This document shows positions 9,262-19,072 of a DNA stretch of 64,000 bases, in pieces; the first letter of the stretch is position 1; each line of letters opens with the position of its first letter. A model generated the notes under the pieces. It made no database searches. It had not been told where the DNA came from and was given only the letters and a program-made list of their open reading frames with translations. Origin of the DNA: Actinomycetota bacterium (lineage in GTDB: Bacteria > Actinomycetota > Acidimicrobiia > Acidimicrobiales > Ilumatobacteraceae); assembly GCA_005788815.1 (NCBI GenBank), contig SYAZ01000002.1, positions 1 to 64,000 on the forward strand. Direction: 5' to 3'. Made by a program: the position numbers and the translations under genes.

Positions 9262-9834
9262 ATGAAACACACACGAATCATTCTCTTGGGATTGACCTCA
9301 ATCGCATTACTCACCGCATGCGCAAGTTCGTCAGACACCACCACCGGAACAGATGTTGTTGAAGCAGTGACTGACTTCAATGACGACGATGTCATGTTTG
9401 CCCAAATGATGATTCCGCATCATGAGCAAGCAATCGAAATGTCTGACATTGCGCTCGACCCCACAGTTGGTGCAAGCGACGTGGTGAAGTCATTGGCCAC
9501 ACGCATTAAGGGCGCGCAAGACCCAGAGATAAATACCATGAAAGGCTTTCTCACTTCGTGGAAGAAGCCCCTCACCATGGATGGTTCTATGAATCATTCC
9601 GACATGATGAGTGGCATGTTGAGCGCTGAAGATATAACTAAATTGTCAACATTGCGCGGCACCGAATTTGACCGTGCTTGGATAGAAGGCATGATTGCTC
9701 ACCATGAAGGTGCAATTGAGATGGCAGCCGACGTATTGAAAGACGGCAAGAATGCTGCTGTAAGAACTTTGGCGAATACAATTACGTCGGGTCAAGACGC
9801 AGAGATCACAGAAATGAAAGAGCTGCTCGGCTAA
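9262..9834 (+). CDS. DUF305 family secreted lipoprotein
   Basis: Lipobox-like LLTACASS; paired MMIPHHEQAIEMSDIAL and MIAHHEGAIEMAADVL motifs. Confidence 0.85.
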   Translation: MKHTRIILLGLTSIALLTACASSSDTTTGTDVVEAVTDFNDDDVMFAQMMIPHHEQAIEMSDIALDPTVGASDVVKSLATRIKGAQDPEINTMKGFLTSWKKPLTMDGSMNHSDMMSGMLSAEDITKLSTLRGTEFDRAWIEGMIAHHEGAIEMAADVLKDGKNAAVRTLANTITSGQDAEITEMKELLG

Positions 9835-9866
9835 TTCAACAGTGCCAAATGCCGAGGCGATATTCG

Positions 9867-10151
9867 CTATTCAATCGGTGCCACGATGTCCATGTCTTCT
9901 AGACAATGGCGTGGCGGTGGTGGATCTTCATCTGGTGCCATAGTGAGACGTAACTCCACGCCACACACACTGCATCGATAACGAACATTGATGCGTCGCA
10001 TCTCACCCGTCGGTGGTGGAGGCGGCAACGTAGATGTCATTGATTTCAACATGCCAAAACCAAAACGCCACACGATACGCATAATGAGTAGGCCGACAGC
10101 AAACCAGATAATGGCGCTGAATGTTGGAAATGCTGCGATCACAGCAATCAA
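9867..10151 (-). CDS. Small membrane protein with C-terminal zinc-ribbon-like CxxC
   Basis: One TM plus YRCSVCGVELRL...RHC; 5' end uncertain (ORF-track extension overlaps the thiolase gene). Confidence 0.45.
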   Translation of the reverse strand: MIAVIAAFPTFSAIIWFAVGLLIMRIVWRFGFGMLKSMTSTLPPPPPTGEMRRINVRYRCSVCGVELRLTMAPDEDPPPPRHCLEDMDIVAPIE

Positions 10152-10159
10152 TCTAGTGA

Positions 10160-11329
10160 TTATCCGAGGCGTTCGATGATGGTGGCATTGGCCATGCCGC
10201 CACCTTCGCACATTGTCTGCAATCCGTAGCGACCACCGGTGCGCTCGAGTTCGTTCAACAATGTGGTCATCAAGCGTGTACCGCTTGCACCAAGTGGGTG
10301 ACCTAAAGCAATTGCTCCGCCGTTCACGTTCACTTTGTCCATGTTTGGGTGAAGTTCTTTTTCCCATGCAAGAACAACGGAAGCAAATGCTTCGTTGATC
10401 TCAACAAGATCCATGTCTTCAATGCTGAGACCGGCTTTTGCCAACGCCTTTTGTGACGCGGGAATTGGAGCTGTGAGCATGAGTTGTGGGTTGTCACCCG
10501 CAAGACCAAAGTTCACGAAACGTGCGCGTGGCGTAAGGCCAAGTGCGCGACACTTCTCTTCGCTCATGATCAACATTGCAGATGCACCGTCGGTGATTTG
10601 ACTGGAGTTACCTGCTGTAACCCGGCCACCATCTTCTTCACTACGGAATGCTGGCTTCAATGTTTGAAGTTTCTCGAATGGCGACTCGCGAATTCCTTCG
10701 TCGGTTGTCATCAAAATTCCTTCAGAGTCGAAAACTGGAAGAATCTCGCGTTCGAAACGACCTTCGGCTGTTGCGCGAGCTGCATATGCCTGTGAACGTG
10801 CTGCAAAGCGGTCCATCTCTTCGCGAGTGATTCCCCACTTGTCAGCAATCATTTCTGCACTGATGCCCTGCGGAACAAGTCCGCCATCTGGTGCGTAGCG
10901 CGCACTCACCATAGGGCCGAACGGATATCCGTACTTGCCGTCTGCAACTGCGGAACCCATTGGTACGCGAGTCATTACTTCAACACCTGCTGCAATCACG
11001 ATGTCGTATGCACCGGCCATCACGCCTTGTGCTGCGAAGTGCGCTGCTTGTTGGCTTGAACCACACTGACGATCAACCGTTGTGCCAGGAATGGTTTCAG
11101 GCAATCCGGCAGCAAGCACAGCATTGCGAGCAACGTTCAGGCTCTGCTCTCCTACTTGCATAACGCAGCCCATGATGACGTCGTCAATAAGTTCAGGGTC
11201 GATACCTGTGCGCTCAACAAGTGCCTTCAATGCAGTGCCGGCAAGATCGACTGGGTGCCAATCCTTTAAGCGACCATTGCGCTTTCCAAGTGGCGTACGA
11301 AGCGTGTCAACGATGACTGCGTTTTGCAT
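10160..11329 (-). CDS. Thiolase / acetyl-CoA C-acetyltransferase
   Basis: VDRQCGSSQQAAHFAAQ, NGGAIALGHPLGASGTR, CEGGGMANATIIERL. Confidence 0.92.
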   Translation of the reverse strand: MQNAVIVDTLRTPLGKRNGRLKDWHPVDLAGTALKALVERTGIDPELIDDVIMGCVMQVGEQSLNVARNAVLAAGLPETIPGTTVDRQCGSSQQAAHFAAQGVMAGAYDIVIAAGVEVMTRVPMGSAVADGKYGYPFGPMVSARYAPDGGLVPQGISAEMIADKWGITREEMDRFAARSQAYAARATAEGRFEREILPVFDSEGILMTTDEGIRESPFEKLQTLKPAFRSEEDGGRVTAGNSSQITDGASAMLIMSEEKCRALGLTPRARFVNFGLAGDNPQLMLTAPIPASQKALAKAGLSIEDMDLVEINEAFASVVLAWEKELHPNMDKVNVNGGAIALGHPLGASGTRLMTTLLNELERTGGRYGLQTMCEGGGMANATIIERLG

Positions 11330-11386
11330 GATGAGCCTTTCGGTTCGAAGTAAGCACAAAGTCTGCCCTGTTTGGGGCGCTCGTGG

Positions 11387-11830
11387 CTAATCGGCGTCGA
11401 GAACTTTGGAAAAAACACGATGCATCGCCACCACATCTGTTTCAGTGAGCCAATTCGTAAAGACTCGCCGGACAATACGGTAATAGGTGATGCTGGCTTC
11501 TTTCCACGCTTCATGACCTTTGGGTGTGAGAACAAGCACAGTGGCTCTGCCGTCATCGGCAACTGATTTTTCTCGTGCCACCAGTTTCTTTTCTTCCATG
11601 CGGTCAATTTGGCGAGACAAGCTAGATGGGTGGGCCATCACTTTCTCGGCCAAATCATTGAATCGCATCGACCCCTCCTCGGCAGATGCCAGTGCATCAA
11701 GCACTTCGAACCACGGCAATTGCAAGTTGTTCTCTTCTTCCAGTGCGCGTGACAACATTTTGCTCATTGCTGCGTGAGCTGTAAGAAATGATCTCCACAC
11801 ATCAAGACGTTCGTAATCGGGCAGTGTCAT
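11387..11830 (-). CDS. MarR family transcriptional regulator
   Basis: Winged-helix pattern FNDLAEKVMAHPSSLSRQIDRMEEKKLVAREKSVADDGRATVLVLTPKG. Confidence 0.85.
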   Translation of the reverse strand: MTLPDYERLDVWRSFLTAHAAMSKMLSRALEEENNLQLPWFEVLDALASAEEGSMRFNDLAEKVMAHPSSLSRQIDRMEEKKLVAREKSVADDGRATVLVLTPKGHEAWKEASITYYRIVRRVFTNWLTETDVVAMHRVFSKVLDAD

Positions 11831-11834
11831 TGTG

Positions 11835-13088
11835 TTACCTGGCCGGTGGTGGTGCGGCTGCTTGTGCTGCCAATACACGTTCAAAATGTGCAAGGGCATC
11901 TGTACGAGATGTGTGAGTGGACAGCAGTGCTCTACTTGGCATTACCAGTTTTGGCATGCTCACACCGAGCACGCCTGTGAGCCGATTATTTACGCTGTAA
12001 ATGGCGCACCATTTTCCATCGGCCGTGTTTCCAGCAACTACATCAACAACGGCGTCTGCTGTGGCGCGGCCTAAGAACTGGATACGTGCGTCAAACTGGT
12101 CACTCCAGAAGAACGGCACAGCGGCATACGGTTCAACCTCTTCATTGCGCATGACTGCGAGAAGATTCTTAGCGGCGTGCGCACCTTGCTCAGCAGCGTT
12201 GGTCCAATGTTCAACGCGCATGTCAGATTCAATATCTGTAAAGAGTGCATTTGGCCATCGTGCAACATCGCCAGCTGCAAACACATTGCGTGGACCTGCG
12301 TTTAACAATTCATCGCACACGATTCCGTCGCGAATAGTGAGACCAGATGTTGAGCACCATTGCGTTGCCGGCGAAACACCAATGCCCACTACCAATACAT
12401 CTGCTTCGATGAGTTCACCCGAGGACAACAACACACCACTCACGCGCGAATCACCTTGGATGGCGGCCACTTGAACGCCACACCGAACAGACACGCCGTT
12501 TTTCTCGTGTACTTGAGCAATTGCTGAACCCATGTCGCGCCCAAGCCCACGAATCAGTGGTGCTTCAAGACCTTCAAGCACCGTTACATGTGCGCCGCGT
12601 TGTACGGCACTTGCTGCTGCTTCTAACCCGATAAAGCCTGCACCAATCACTACAACTCGACTGCCTGTCTGAATGTCGTCACGCAACGCAATGGCATCGT
12701 CAATTGTGCGCAACGTGTGAATGCCTGCAAGTGGTGGTTGATGGGGAAGCAAACGTGCAACACCACCGGTTGTAATGATGAGTCCGTCGTACTGGACAAG
12801 TGATCTATCTTCGAGCGACACAGTTTGCTTTTCAATATCTAGCGCAACTGCTACTGCACCGAGTTTCCATTCGATATTGAGTGTTGCGAGGTCTTCCGGT
12901 TTGCGTAATGCAATGCGATCTGCTTCCCATTCACCAGAGAGGAACTTCTTCGACAGTGGAGGACGGTCATAGGGCATATGTCGCTCTGCACCAACGACAG
13001 TAATGGGGCCTGTGAAGCCACTAGAACGCAAAGTCTCGGCGGCACGGACTCCGGCCAACGACGCACCAACTATGACAATTTTTTCCAC
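11835..13088 (-). CDS. FAD-dependent ferredoxin reductase-type oxidoreductase
   Basis: IVIVGASLAGVRAAETLR, VVIGAGFIGLEAA, NVFAAGDVA. Confidence 0.88.
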   Translation of the reverse strand: MEKIVIVGASLAGVRAAETLRSSGFTGPITVVGAERHMPYDRPPLSKKFLSGEWEADRIALRKPEDLATLNIEWKLGAVAVALDIEKQTVSLEDRSLVQYDGLIITTGGVARLLPHQPPLAGIHTLRTIDDAIALRDDIQTGSRVVVIGAGFIGLEAAASAVQRGAHVTVLEGLEAPLIRGLGRDMGSAIAQVHEKNGVSVRCGVQVAAIQGDSRVSGVLLSSGELIEADVLVVGIGVSPATQWCSTSGLTIRDGIVCDELLNAGPRNVFAAGDVARWPNALFTDIESDMRVEHWTNAAEQGAHAAKNLLAVMRNEEVEPYAAVPFFWSDQFDARIQFLGRATADAVVDVVAGNTADGKWCAIYSVNNRLTGVLGVSMPKLVMPSRALLSTHTSRTDALAHFERVLAAQAAAPPPAR

Positions 13089-13154
13089 AGCACAAGGATA
13101 CGAACTAACGACTTCATTTAGCGAGATGGCTGTGATGGTCGTAAAGTTAAAGCC

Positions 13155-13760
13155 GTGAGTACCGGCAAAGAGACTTCAGACATGATTCTTGCTGAGGCAA
13201 GAAAGATGCTGGAGGAAAATGGCGAGGTGGCATTTCGTGTTACCGAACTTGCCGAACGATGCGGTATTGCTGTTGGTCTGTTGTACCACTACTACAAAGA
13301 TCGAGATGCTCTAGTTGCAGCCGTGCGCGAGTCGCAGTTCCTAGCTCACATTGAAGGCGATGTTGAGATGTTGGCGAATGTCGTCAGCGCCACAGCAGAT
13401 CTTGATGCAGTATTGAAAATCATTGTTGATGATTTTTCCAATCCACGTAGTGCAGAGCGCAATGAATTCCGCCTGGATCGCATGGAAGCTTTAGTTGCGA
13501 TGCGTCACAACCCCGAACTTGGGCAACGCCTGACAGACGCTGAGGGCCGACTAACCACTGAAATCATTACCACTGTTCGGCAAGCCAAAAAAGATGGCCT
13601 TGTTGATCCGATGGTAGATGAGAACGCTCTGGCATTCATGTTGGAAGTGATTCCGCTTGGTACGGCGCTGGCAAATGTGTACGGCGACTATCTTCCAAGT
13701 GAAGAAGCCTGGCGCGCATTGTTGACACGCATGCTGGTGTCGTTACTGCCACCGCAGTAA
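13155..13760 (+). CDS. TetR family regulator
   Basis: N-terminal HTH EVAFRVTELAERCGIAVGLLYHYYKDRDALVAAV. Confidence 0.85.
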   Translation: MSTGKETSDMILAEARKMLEENGEVAFRVTELAERCGIAVGLLYHYYKDRDALVAAVRESQFLAHIEGDVEMLANVVSATADLDAVLKIIVDDFSNPRSAERNEFRLDRMEALVAMRHNPELGQRLTDAEGRLTTEIITTVRQAKKDGLVDPMVDENALAFMLEVIPLGTALANVYGDYLPSEEAWRALLTRMLVSLLPPQ

Positions 13761-13765
13761 GTGTC

Positions 13766-14623
13766 TTAGCCAAATACAACAGTGCGATTACCGAAGACTA
13801 AAACTCTGTGCTCTACATGAGCCCGCACTGCTCGGGCTAACACCACTGTTTCTAGATCTCGGCCTTGTCGTGTTAATTCCGCTACGTCGTCGCGATGTGA
13901 AATATGTGCTACGTCTTGAGCAACGATGGGGCCTTCATCTAAAACATCACTTACATAATGTGCTGTTGCACCAATCACTTTGACTCCGCGATCATGCGCC
14001 TGCCGATACGGGTTAGCGCCAATAAATGCTGGCAAAAATGAATGATGGATGTTGATCATGCGCCCAGTCCAGGGTGCAACGATTTCCGATGGCAGAACCA
14101 GCATGTAGCGCGCAAGAATCACTAAATCAAGATCAAGGGATTGTAATAGCTCGCCAATCTGAGATTCTTGAGTTGCCCGCGCATCTGCTTTGTCGCCAAC
14201 CGCAACATGATGAAACGGCATTGCAAATGATGTTGCGAGCGGAGCAGCATCGTCATGATTGGAAATCAGCGCGACAAGGTCTAGACCGAGATCTCCGTAT
14301 GTTGTGCGCGACAGTAAGTCCGCTGCGCAATGCAATTGTTTTGAGCACAGAATTGCGGTTCGCGGTTTCCACGGCAAAGCATCAAGTGTGAACGCCATTT
14401 CCCAATGTGCTGCGAGTGGTGCAAACCCCGCGGAGAGCGCATCAACAGAATCCACACCTGTGTGTGTGAATTCCACACGTTGAAAGAACATGGCGTCGGC
14501 GATATCAGTGTGTTGTTCTGCGTGAACAATGTTTCCGCCGACTGCTGCAACCCATGTAGCGACTGCAGCGACGATGCCGGGCTTGTCTGGGCAAGAGATT
14601 CGAAGGACGGCCGAGAGATTCAC
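13766..14623 (-). CDS. purU: Formyltetrahydrofolate deformylase
   Basis: N-terminal ACT domain LRISCPDKPGIVAAVATWV; C-terminal formyltransferase fold with INIHHSFLPAFIGANPYRQAHDRGVKVIGATAHYV; GTG start inferred downstream of tRNA-Ala. Confidence 0.9.
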   Translation of the reverse strand: MNLSAVLRISCPDKPGIVAAVATWVAAVGGNIVHAEQHTDIADAMFFQRVEFTHTGVDSVDALSAGFAPLAAHWEMAFTLDALPWKPRTAILCSKQLHCAADLLSRTTYGDLGLDLVALISNHDDAAPLATSFAMPFHHVAVGDKADARATQESQIGELLQSLDLDLVILARYMLVLPSEIVAPWTGRMINIHHSFLPAFIGANPYRQAHDRGVKVIGATAHYVSDVLDEGPIVAQDVAHISHRDDVAELTRQGRDLETVVLARAVRAHVEHRVLVFGNRTVVFG

Positions 14624-14651
14624 AGATGATGAAGGGTAACGGCGAGAAAAG

Positions 14652-14727
14652 TGGTGGAGACGATGGGAATCGAACCCACGACCTCCTGCTTGCAAAGCAG
14701 GCGCTCTACCAATTGAGCTACGTCCCC
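14652..14727 (-). tRNA. tRNA-Ala (anticodon TGC), CCA encoded
   Basis: Reverse complement GGGGACGTAGCTCAATTGGTAGAGCGCCTGCTTTGCAAGCAGGAGGTCGTGGGTTCGATTCCCATCGTCTCCACCA folds as a canonical cloverleaf. Confidence 0.96.
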
Positions 14728-14811
14728 GTGTTTTGGAATTGTCAGGTTATCGGGTGACGGCCGCAGCGGCTCTAACTCATCCCCTTCTCGGGGGCAGGCA
14801 GGGGTACCCTT

Positions 14812-16044
14812 ATGTCCATGGCTGGCGAGCTCATCTATGCATTTCGAATCATGCGCCTTCCGCTCCTCGACGCAGGTGGAGCGGCTATCGGCCGTATCGA
14901 CGACATCGTGGTGGTTCCTGGCCGTAGCGGCGAAGCCCCACGAGTAACGGGTTTTGTGGCCACCAGCCAGCGCCGCCGCATCTTTGTAAACGCCAACAGG
15001 GTGTCAGCTCTCGACACCGAGGGTGCCCGCCTACGCAGCTGGGACGTGGACCTGAACCCTTTCAAGCCCCGCGACGGCGAGCACTTGCTGGGAGCCACAA
15101 TCATTGATTCTCGGGTGTCTGGCGAGACCGTGAGCGACGTAGCCCTGCGCCCCACCCAGACTGCCCGTGAGGCTGGCTGGGAAGTGGCCAAAGTGCGCCT
15201 CACTCGCCGTGGGGTCCTTGGCCGCCGTGCCACATATCGCCTGGTGGAATGGAACGACGTGAGTGGCTTGTTTGCCGCCACCACCGAAATGGCCGCCGAG
15301 GCTGCGCGCCTTCGCGACATGCACCCAAGCGACGTGGCCGCAGTTGTTCGCGCGTTGCCACATGCACAGCGTCAATTGCTGGCCATCGAAATGGAAGACG
15401 ATCGTCTTGCAGACTTGCTGGAAGAACTTCCCGAAAGTGAACAGCTCGCACTGATTGCAAACCTCGACCTCGACCGCGTCATTGACGTGTTAGAGGAAAT
15501 GGAATTCGACGACCTTGCCGACTTGCTTGCAGAAATGCCGGCGCAACAGCGCACTACCGTGCTCGACGCAATGGATGACGAAGATGCCGATGTTGTGCGT
15601 TCCTTGTTGTCGTATGCATCTGGTACTGCCGGTGCATTGATGACACCCGAAATCATTGTGATGGGAGCAAACGCAACTGTTGCAGAGGCATTGGCGCAAG
15701 TACGCGACCCCGATTGGTTGGTCTCTATTGCCGCCCAAGTGTTTGTCACCCAGCCACCATTCAAAGCACCTACAGGCACGTACCTTGGTGTTGTTCACTT
15801 GCAGCGTTTGCTACGTGAACCACCAAGCACAGAACTTGGTCGGTGTGTTGTGAAGGAACCAACCGTTTCTGCCAACTTGCCGGACCGTGAAGTTGCAGAA
15901 TTCCTGGCCTCATACAACTTGCTTGCAGTAGGTGTGTGTGACGACGCCGGTCATCTGTTGGGTGCAATCACCGTGGACGACGTTCTCGACCGCATGTTGC
16001 CGGCCGACTGGAGACAACGACGACGTCAGGCGGCAACATCATGA
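14812..16044 (+). CDS. PRC-barrel / MgtE N-terminal domain / CBS protein lacking the MgtE membrane domain
   Basis: MgtE_N-like repeats (MHPSDVAAVVRALP, LADLLEELPESEQ, LADLLAEMPAQQR), LLSYASGTAGALMTPE, CBS-like C-terminus, no TM. Confidence 0.75.
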   Translation: MSMAGELIYAFRIMRLPLLDAGGAAIGRIDDIVVVPGRSGEAPRVTGFVATSQRRRIFVNANRVSALDTEGARLRSWDVDLNPFKPRDGEHLLGATIIDSRVSGETVSDVALRPTQTAREAGWEVAKVRLTRRGVLGRRATYRLVEWNDVSGLFAATTEMAAEAARLRDMHPSDVAAVVRALPHAQRQLLAIEMEDDRLADLLEELPESEQLALIANLDLDRVIDVLEEMEFDDLADLLAEMPAQQRTTVLDAMDDEDADVVRSLLSYASGTAGALMTPEIIVMGANATVAEALAQVRDPDWLVSIAAQVFVTQPPFKAPTGTYLGVVHLQRLLREPPSTELGRCVVKEPTVSANLPDREVAEFLASYNLLAVGVCDDAGHLLGAITVDDVLDRMLPADWRQRRRQAATS

Positions 16045-16520
16045 AGCGCCGCAACGATCTCTCTACGCCACGTCAGCGTCGTCGTGTAGGTATTCACTAC
16101 GATCCCGATGCATTCGGTCAGTTCAGTGAGACAATTGCTCGTTTCTTGGGAACGGGTCGATACCTCGTTCTTCAAACCATTTTTGTTTGCGCCTGGGTGG
16201 TGGTGAACTTCGTACAGCAATTGCAGTTCGACGGTTACCCATTCATTTTCCTCACGCTCATCTTGTCGTTGCAAGCTTCATATGCTGCGCCACTTATTTT
16301 GCTTGCCCAAAATCGTCAAGAAGATCGCGATAACGAACAGCTCGACCGCGACCGTGCACTTGCAGCGCGCACACAGGCCGATACTGAATATCTTGCTCGC
16401 GAACTTGCTGGTGTGCGTCTTGCCTTGGCAGACGTTGTCACCATGGAAGACCTGAGGGAACAGTTAGATCGCATCACCGATGCGATTGAAAAACTTGGTC
16501 CTAGCGAATCTGCTGAATAA
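16041..16520 (+). CDS. DUF1003 family membrane protein
   Basis: Two TM segments with FPFIFLTLILSLQASYAAPLILLAQNRQEDRD signature; overlaps the preceding gene. Confidence 0.85.
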   Translation: MKRRNDLSTPRQRRRVGIHYDPDAFGQFSETIARFLGTGRYLVLQTIFVCAWVVVNFVQQLQFDGYPFIFLTLILSLQASYAAPLILLAQNRQEDRDNEQLDRDRALAARTQADTEYLARELAGVRLALADVVTMEDLREQLDRITDAIEKLGPSESAE

Positions 16521-17361
16521 CAGCATCTACTGATTCGCGCGTCGCTGCTGCATACTCACGAGGCTGTTGCAACGTACCCATGTGATCAGCATGAAACTCA
16601 ACCACTGTTGCGCGCAATGCCGCAGCCAATGCTGCTTGCTTTTCTGGTGGTACTGAACGATCTTTTGTGGTGAGAACAAAACCAGCAGGTACATCCACAG
16701 TGTGTGCAAAACCACGTGCATCGAATTTTGAAATAGCTATGCCAGCTTCAGCAATCATCCACGCGTCATTGCGACGCATTTCTCCCATAAGCCATGGCAC
16801 ATAACGCGCCATTTCATGACCGCGTGGAATGATGCGCTTTATTCCCCACCGCATGAAACGTGGTCGGCTGAAGAGTCGCGACATAGGAATGATGAATTTC
16901 CATCCGGACCGTTCTCTGCGAGTGCCGCTCCATTCAAGAGAAGTGGCTTGCAACACCATTCCCTTCACTAAGTCTCGGTGACGTTGCCACAACAACAAAG
17001 TGATGGGGCCACCCATTGAATAGCCCACTGCAACAACTGATTTCACGCCAAGTGATCGCACTACTGATGCTGCGTCGTCAGCGCAATCTTCTAATGAGAA
17101 CGGCCGGTTGGGGCGCAAACCACGACCGTGGCCACGATGATCGACACCAATGATTGAGTACACACTAGACAACGTTTCATAGGTGGTGAAGAAGTTAACA
17201 TCGGACGACGCAGTCCAACCGTGCAATAACAACACTGTGGGTGCGTTTGGGTCTTCGTGCTGATGATGGCGCACGAACATCTCGCCGCGGCCAGGGAGAG
17301 AAATAATGCGCCCAGGGAGCAACGGTGGTACATCGATAGTGCTTCCGATTTTTACTGACAT
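16501..17361 (-). CDS. Alpha/beta hydrolase
   Basis: VLLLHGWTASSD, VAVGYSMGGPITLLLW nucleophile elbow. Confidence 0.88.
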   Translation of the reverse strand: MSVKIGSTIDVPPLLPGRIISLPGRGEMFVRHHQHEDPNAPTVLLLHGWTASSDVNFFTTYETLSSVYSIIGVDHRGHGRGLRPNRPFSLEDCADDAASVVRSLGVKSVVAVGYSMGGPITLLLWQRHRDLVKGMVLQATSLEWSGTRRERSGWKFIIPMSRLFSRPRFMRWGIKRIIPRGHEMARYVPWLMGEMRRNDAWMIAEAGIAISKFDARGFAHTVDVPAGFVLTTKDRSVPPEKQAALAAALRATVVEFHADHMGTLQQPREYAAATRESVDAVIQQIR

Positions 17362-17816
17362 GTTTTACATACTCCTACAACGTCAAGGCGATGGTGCGCC
17401 ATTTTGAAACCTGCTTTTTGCGCAACCTTTTCTAAGGCTGCATCTAACTCGTGCTCAATTGAATCTGATATGCGTACATCATCAACAGAACCACACACAC
17501 TGCACACCATGTGATGATGATGGCCCGTTAGATCTTCGCTCAACTCATATCGCGCCCATTCGTCTGTGGTGATGACTCGTACCACTACGCCCGCGTTTTC
17601 TAACACCGTGAGATTGCGATACGCAGACGACTGTGCCAACCCCTTTGCTTGATCAAGAATTTCCGGAATTGATAAGGGTCGCTGAGCGGCGGCCAGTGCG
17701 CTCACAATGTCGCGTCGCCCAGTCGTAAAGCGTTGACCAATTTCGCCCAACTTGGTGGCCACGTGGTGTGCGATGTCGGCAGCAGCAACGGGGTCTGAAT
17801 GTTGGTGCGATGCCAT
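17352..17816 (-). CDS. Fur family metalloregulator
   Basis: QSSAYRNLTVLENAGVV, HHHHMVCSVCGSVDDV, C-terminal VCKTCQ. Confidence 0.88.
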   Translation of the reverse strand: MASHQHSDPVAAADIAHHVATKLGEIGQRFTTGRRDIVSALAAAQRPLSIPEILDQAKGLAQSSAYRNLTVLENAGVVVRVITTDEWARYELSEDLTGHHHHMVCSVCGSVDDVRISDSIEHELDAALEKVAQKAGFKMAHHRLDVVGVCKTCQ

Positions 17817-17846
17817 GGTCTCGACGCTATCGAGAATGAGTGAGAA

Positions 17847-19070
17847 TCAACTGTTTATGTGGGCTAACGCCCTCTGCACCACGGTGTCTACCAACGACTC
17901 CGAATCAGCAATGGTGCCTGGCCGAAGGACGAACTTGCCTTGATCATTTTGAGTAGCGAGCGGACGTTGACGTGGACCGCGACCAAATGTAAATGCCGGC
18001 GCAATGCGATGCGTCTGCCACTCCATTAACGGACGCATCAAACGCCCGAGATCCTCCTGCGACAATTTCGATACATCTGCATCCAAGATTGCGTGTGCAG
18101 CAAGAGCAACACGTGCACCAGAGCGCGCCGCGTGCACCCATGGCATTACTTCGTCTTTCATGTCTGGCATATCGCGCACTGCTTCCCACCATTCGCGCGT
18201 TGGTGATTCACCTGGCCAATGCAAGTCTCCACGGTACGCCGTAGCTTCGGCGAGCAACCGCCAGCCGTCGCGATCAACTGCTGTGTTCCACGCTGTCATT
18301 GCATCGTCGCCACGCCACCATGCAGCAGCTGACTCCAACATTGGTAGTGAAGCAAACGGCTCCACCATGGGGTTCCACAAGAAACCACTGCACATGTTTT
18401 GCAGTCCGTGTTCGCGACCTTGTAACGGGCCCAAATGCATATGTGCGTGCATCATTGCGTCGTTCACTGGGGCGTTATCCCATACCAATGGTGCACGACC
18501 ACCAGTGACATCTCGGCGAGCAATCGCATCTTCCACCGTGATGGTGTCATTCACTACGTAGTTTCCAGTCCACATCACTTCAATGTCGTCGCTAAGACCA
18601 GTACATAACGCTTCGAGATATGGCGAAGAGGTAAGGCCTGCGTAATGCGTTGGCGTGATCCACACAGGTACATGCAATGCATCACGCACTGCATGTGCCA
18701 AGCGTTGATGATCAGCTGCGGCTTTCAAAACAGGCAAGTCATCGAAACACAACACCACTACCTTGCACCCTGCATGAATGGCGGGAAGCAATTTATTGAT
18801 GACTTGTTGTTCGGTTGCGTTATCACCAGGGGTCAAACCAACGGCCACTTGCACCGTGGAGGAGCGATGAGATAGTTCCGAAAAACACTCCAACTCTTCA
18901 TCCGTGAACGGTTCATTCCATTGTTCGCGATGACGAGGTTCTAATTTTGCGGCCCATACATAGGTGTTCCAGCCCCAATCAACCATGCGATCGATGATGT
19001 GTAATCGCACCTCGTGTGAATACGGCTGACCGTAGAAGCCTTCAATCACACCAAGGATTGATGCCGCCAT
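17847..19070 (-). CDS. GH84-like beta-N-acetylglucosaminidase (O-GlcNAcase/hyaluronidase family), no signal peptide
   Basis: GVIEGFYGQPYSHEVR and VVLCFDDLP (catalytic Asp-Asp pair in the GH84 family). Confidence 0.8.
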   Translation of the reverse strand: MAASILGVIEGFYGQPYSHEVRLHIIDRMVDWGWNTYVWAAKLEPRHREQWNEPFTDEELECFSELSHRSSTVQVAVGLTPGDNATEQQVINKLLPAIHAGCKVVVLCFDDLPVLKAAADHQRLAHAVRDALHVPVWITPTHYAGLTSSPYLEALCTGLSDDIEVMWTGNYVVNDTITVEDAIARRDVTGGRAPLVWDNAPVNDAMMHAHMHLGPLQGREHGLQNMCSGFLWNPMVEPFASLPMLESAAAWWRGDDAMTAWNTAVDRDGWRLLAEATAYRGDLHWPGESPTREWWEAVRDMPDMKDEVMPWVHAARSGARVALAAHAILDADVSKLSQEDLGRLMRPLMEWQTHRIAPAFTFGRGPRQRPLATQNDQGKFVLRPGTIADSESLVDTVVQRALAHINS

Positions 19071-19072
19071 TG

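Noticed and set aside
14812-16044. MgtE-like protein lacking the transporter domain as a novel decay product
   Set aside because: MgtE_N/CBS-only proteins next to DUF1003 are a familiar actinobacterial arrangement, so not unusual by itself
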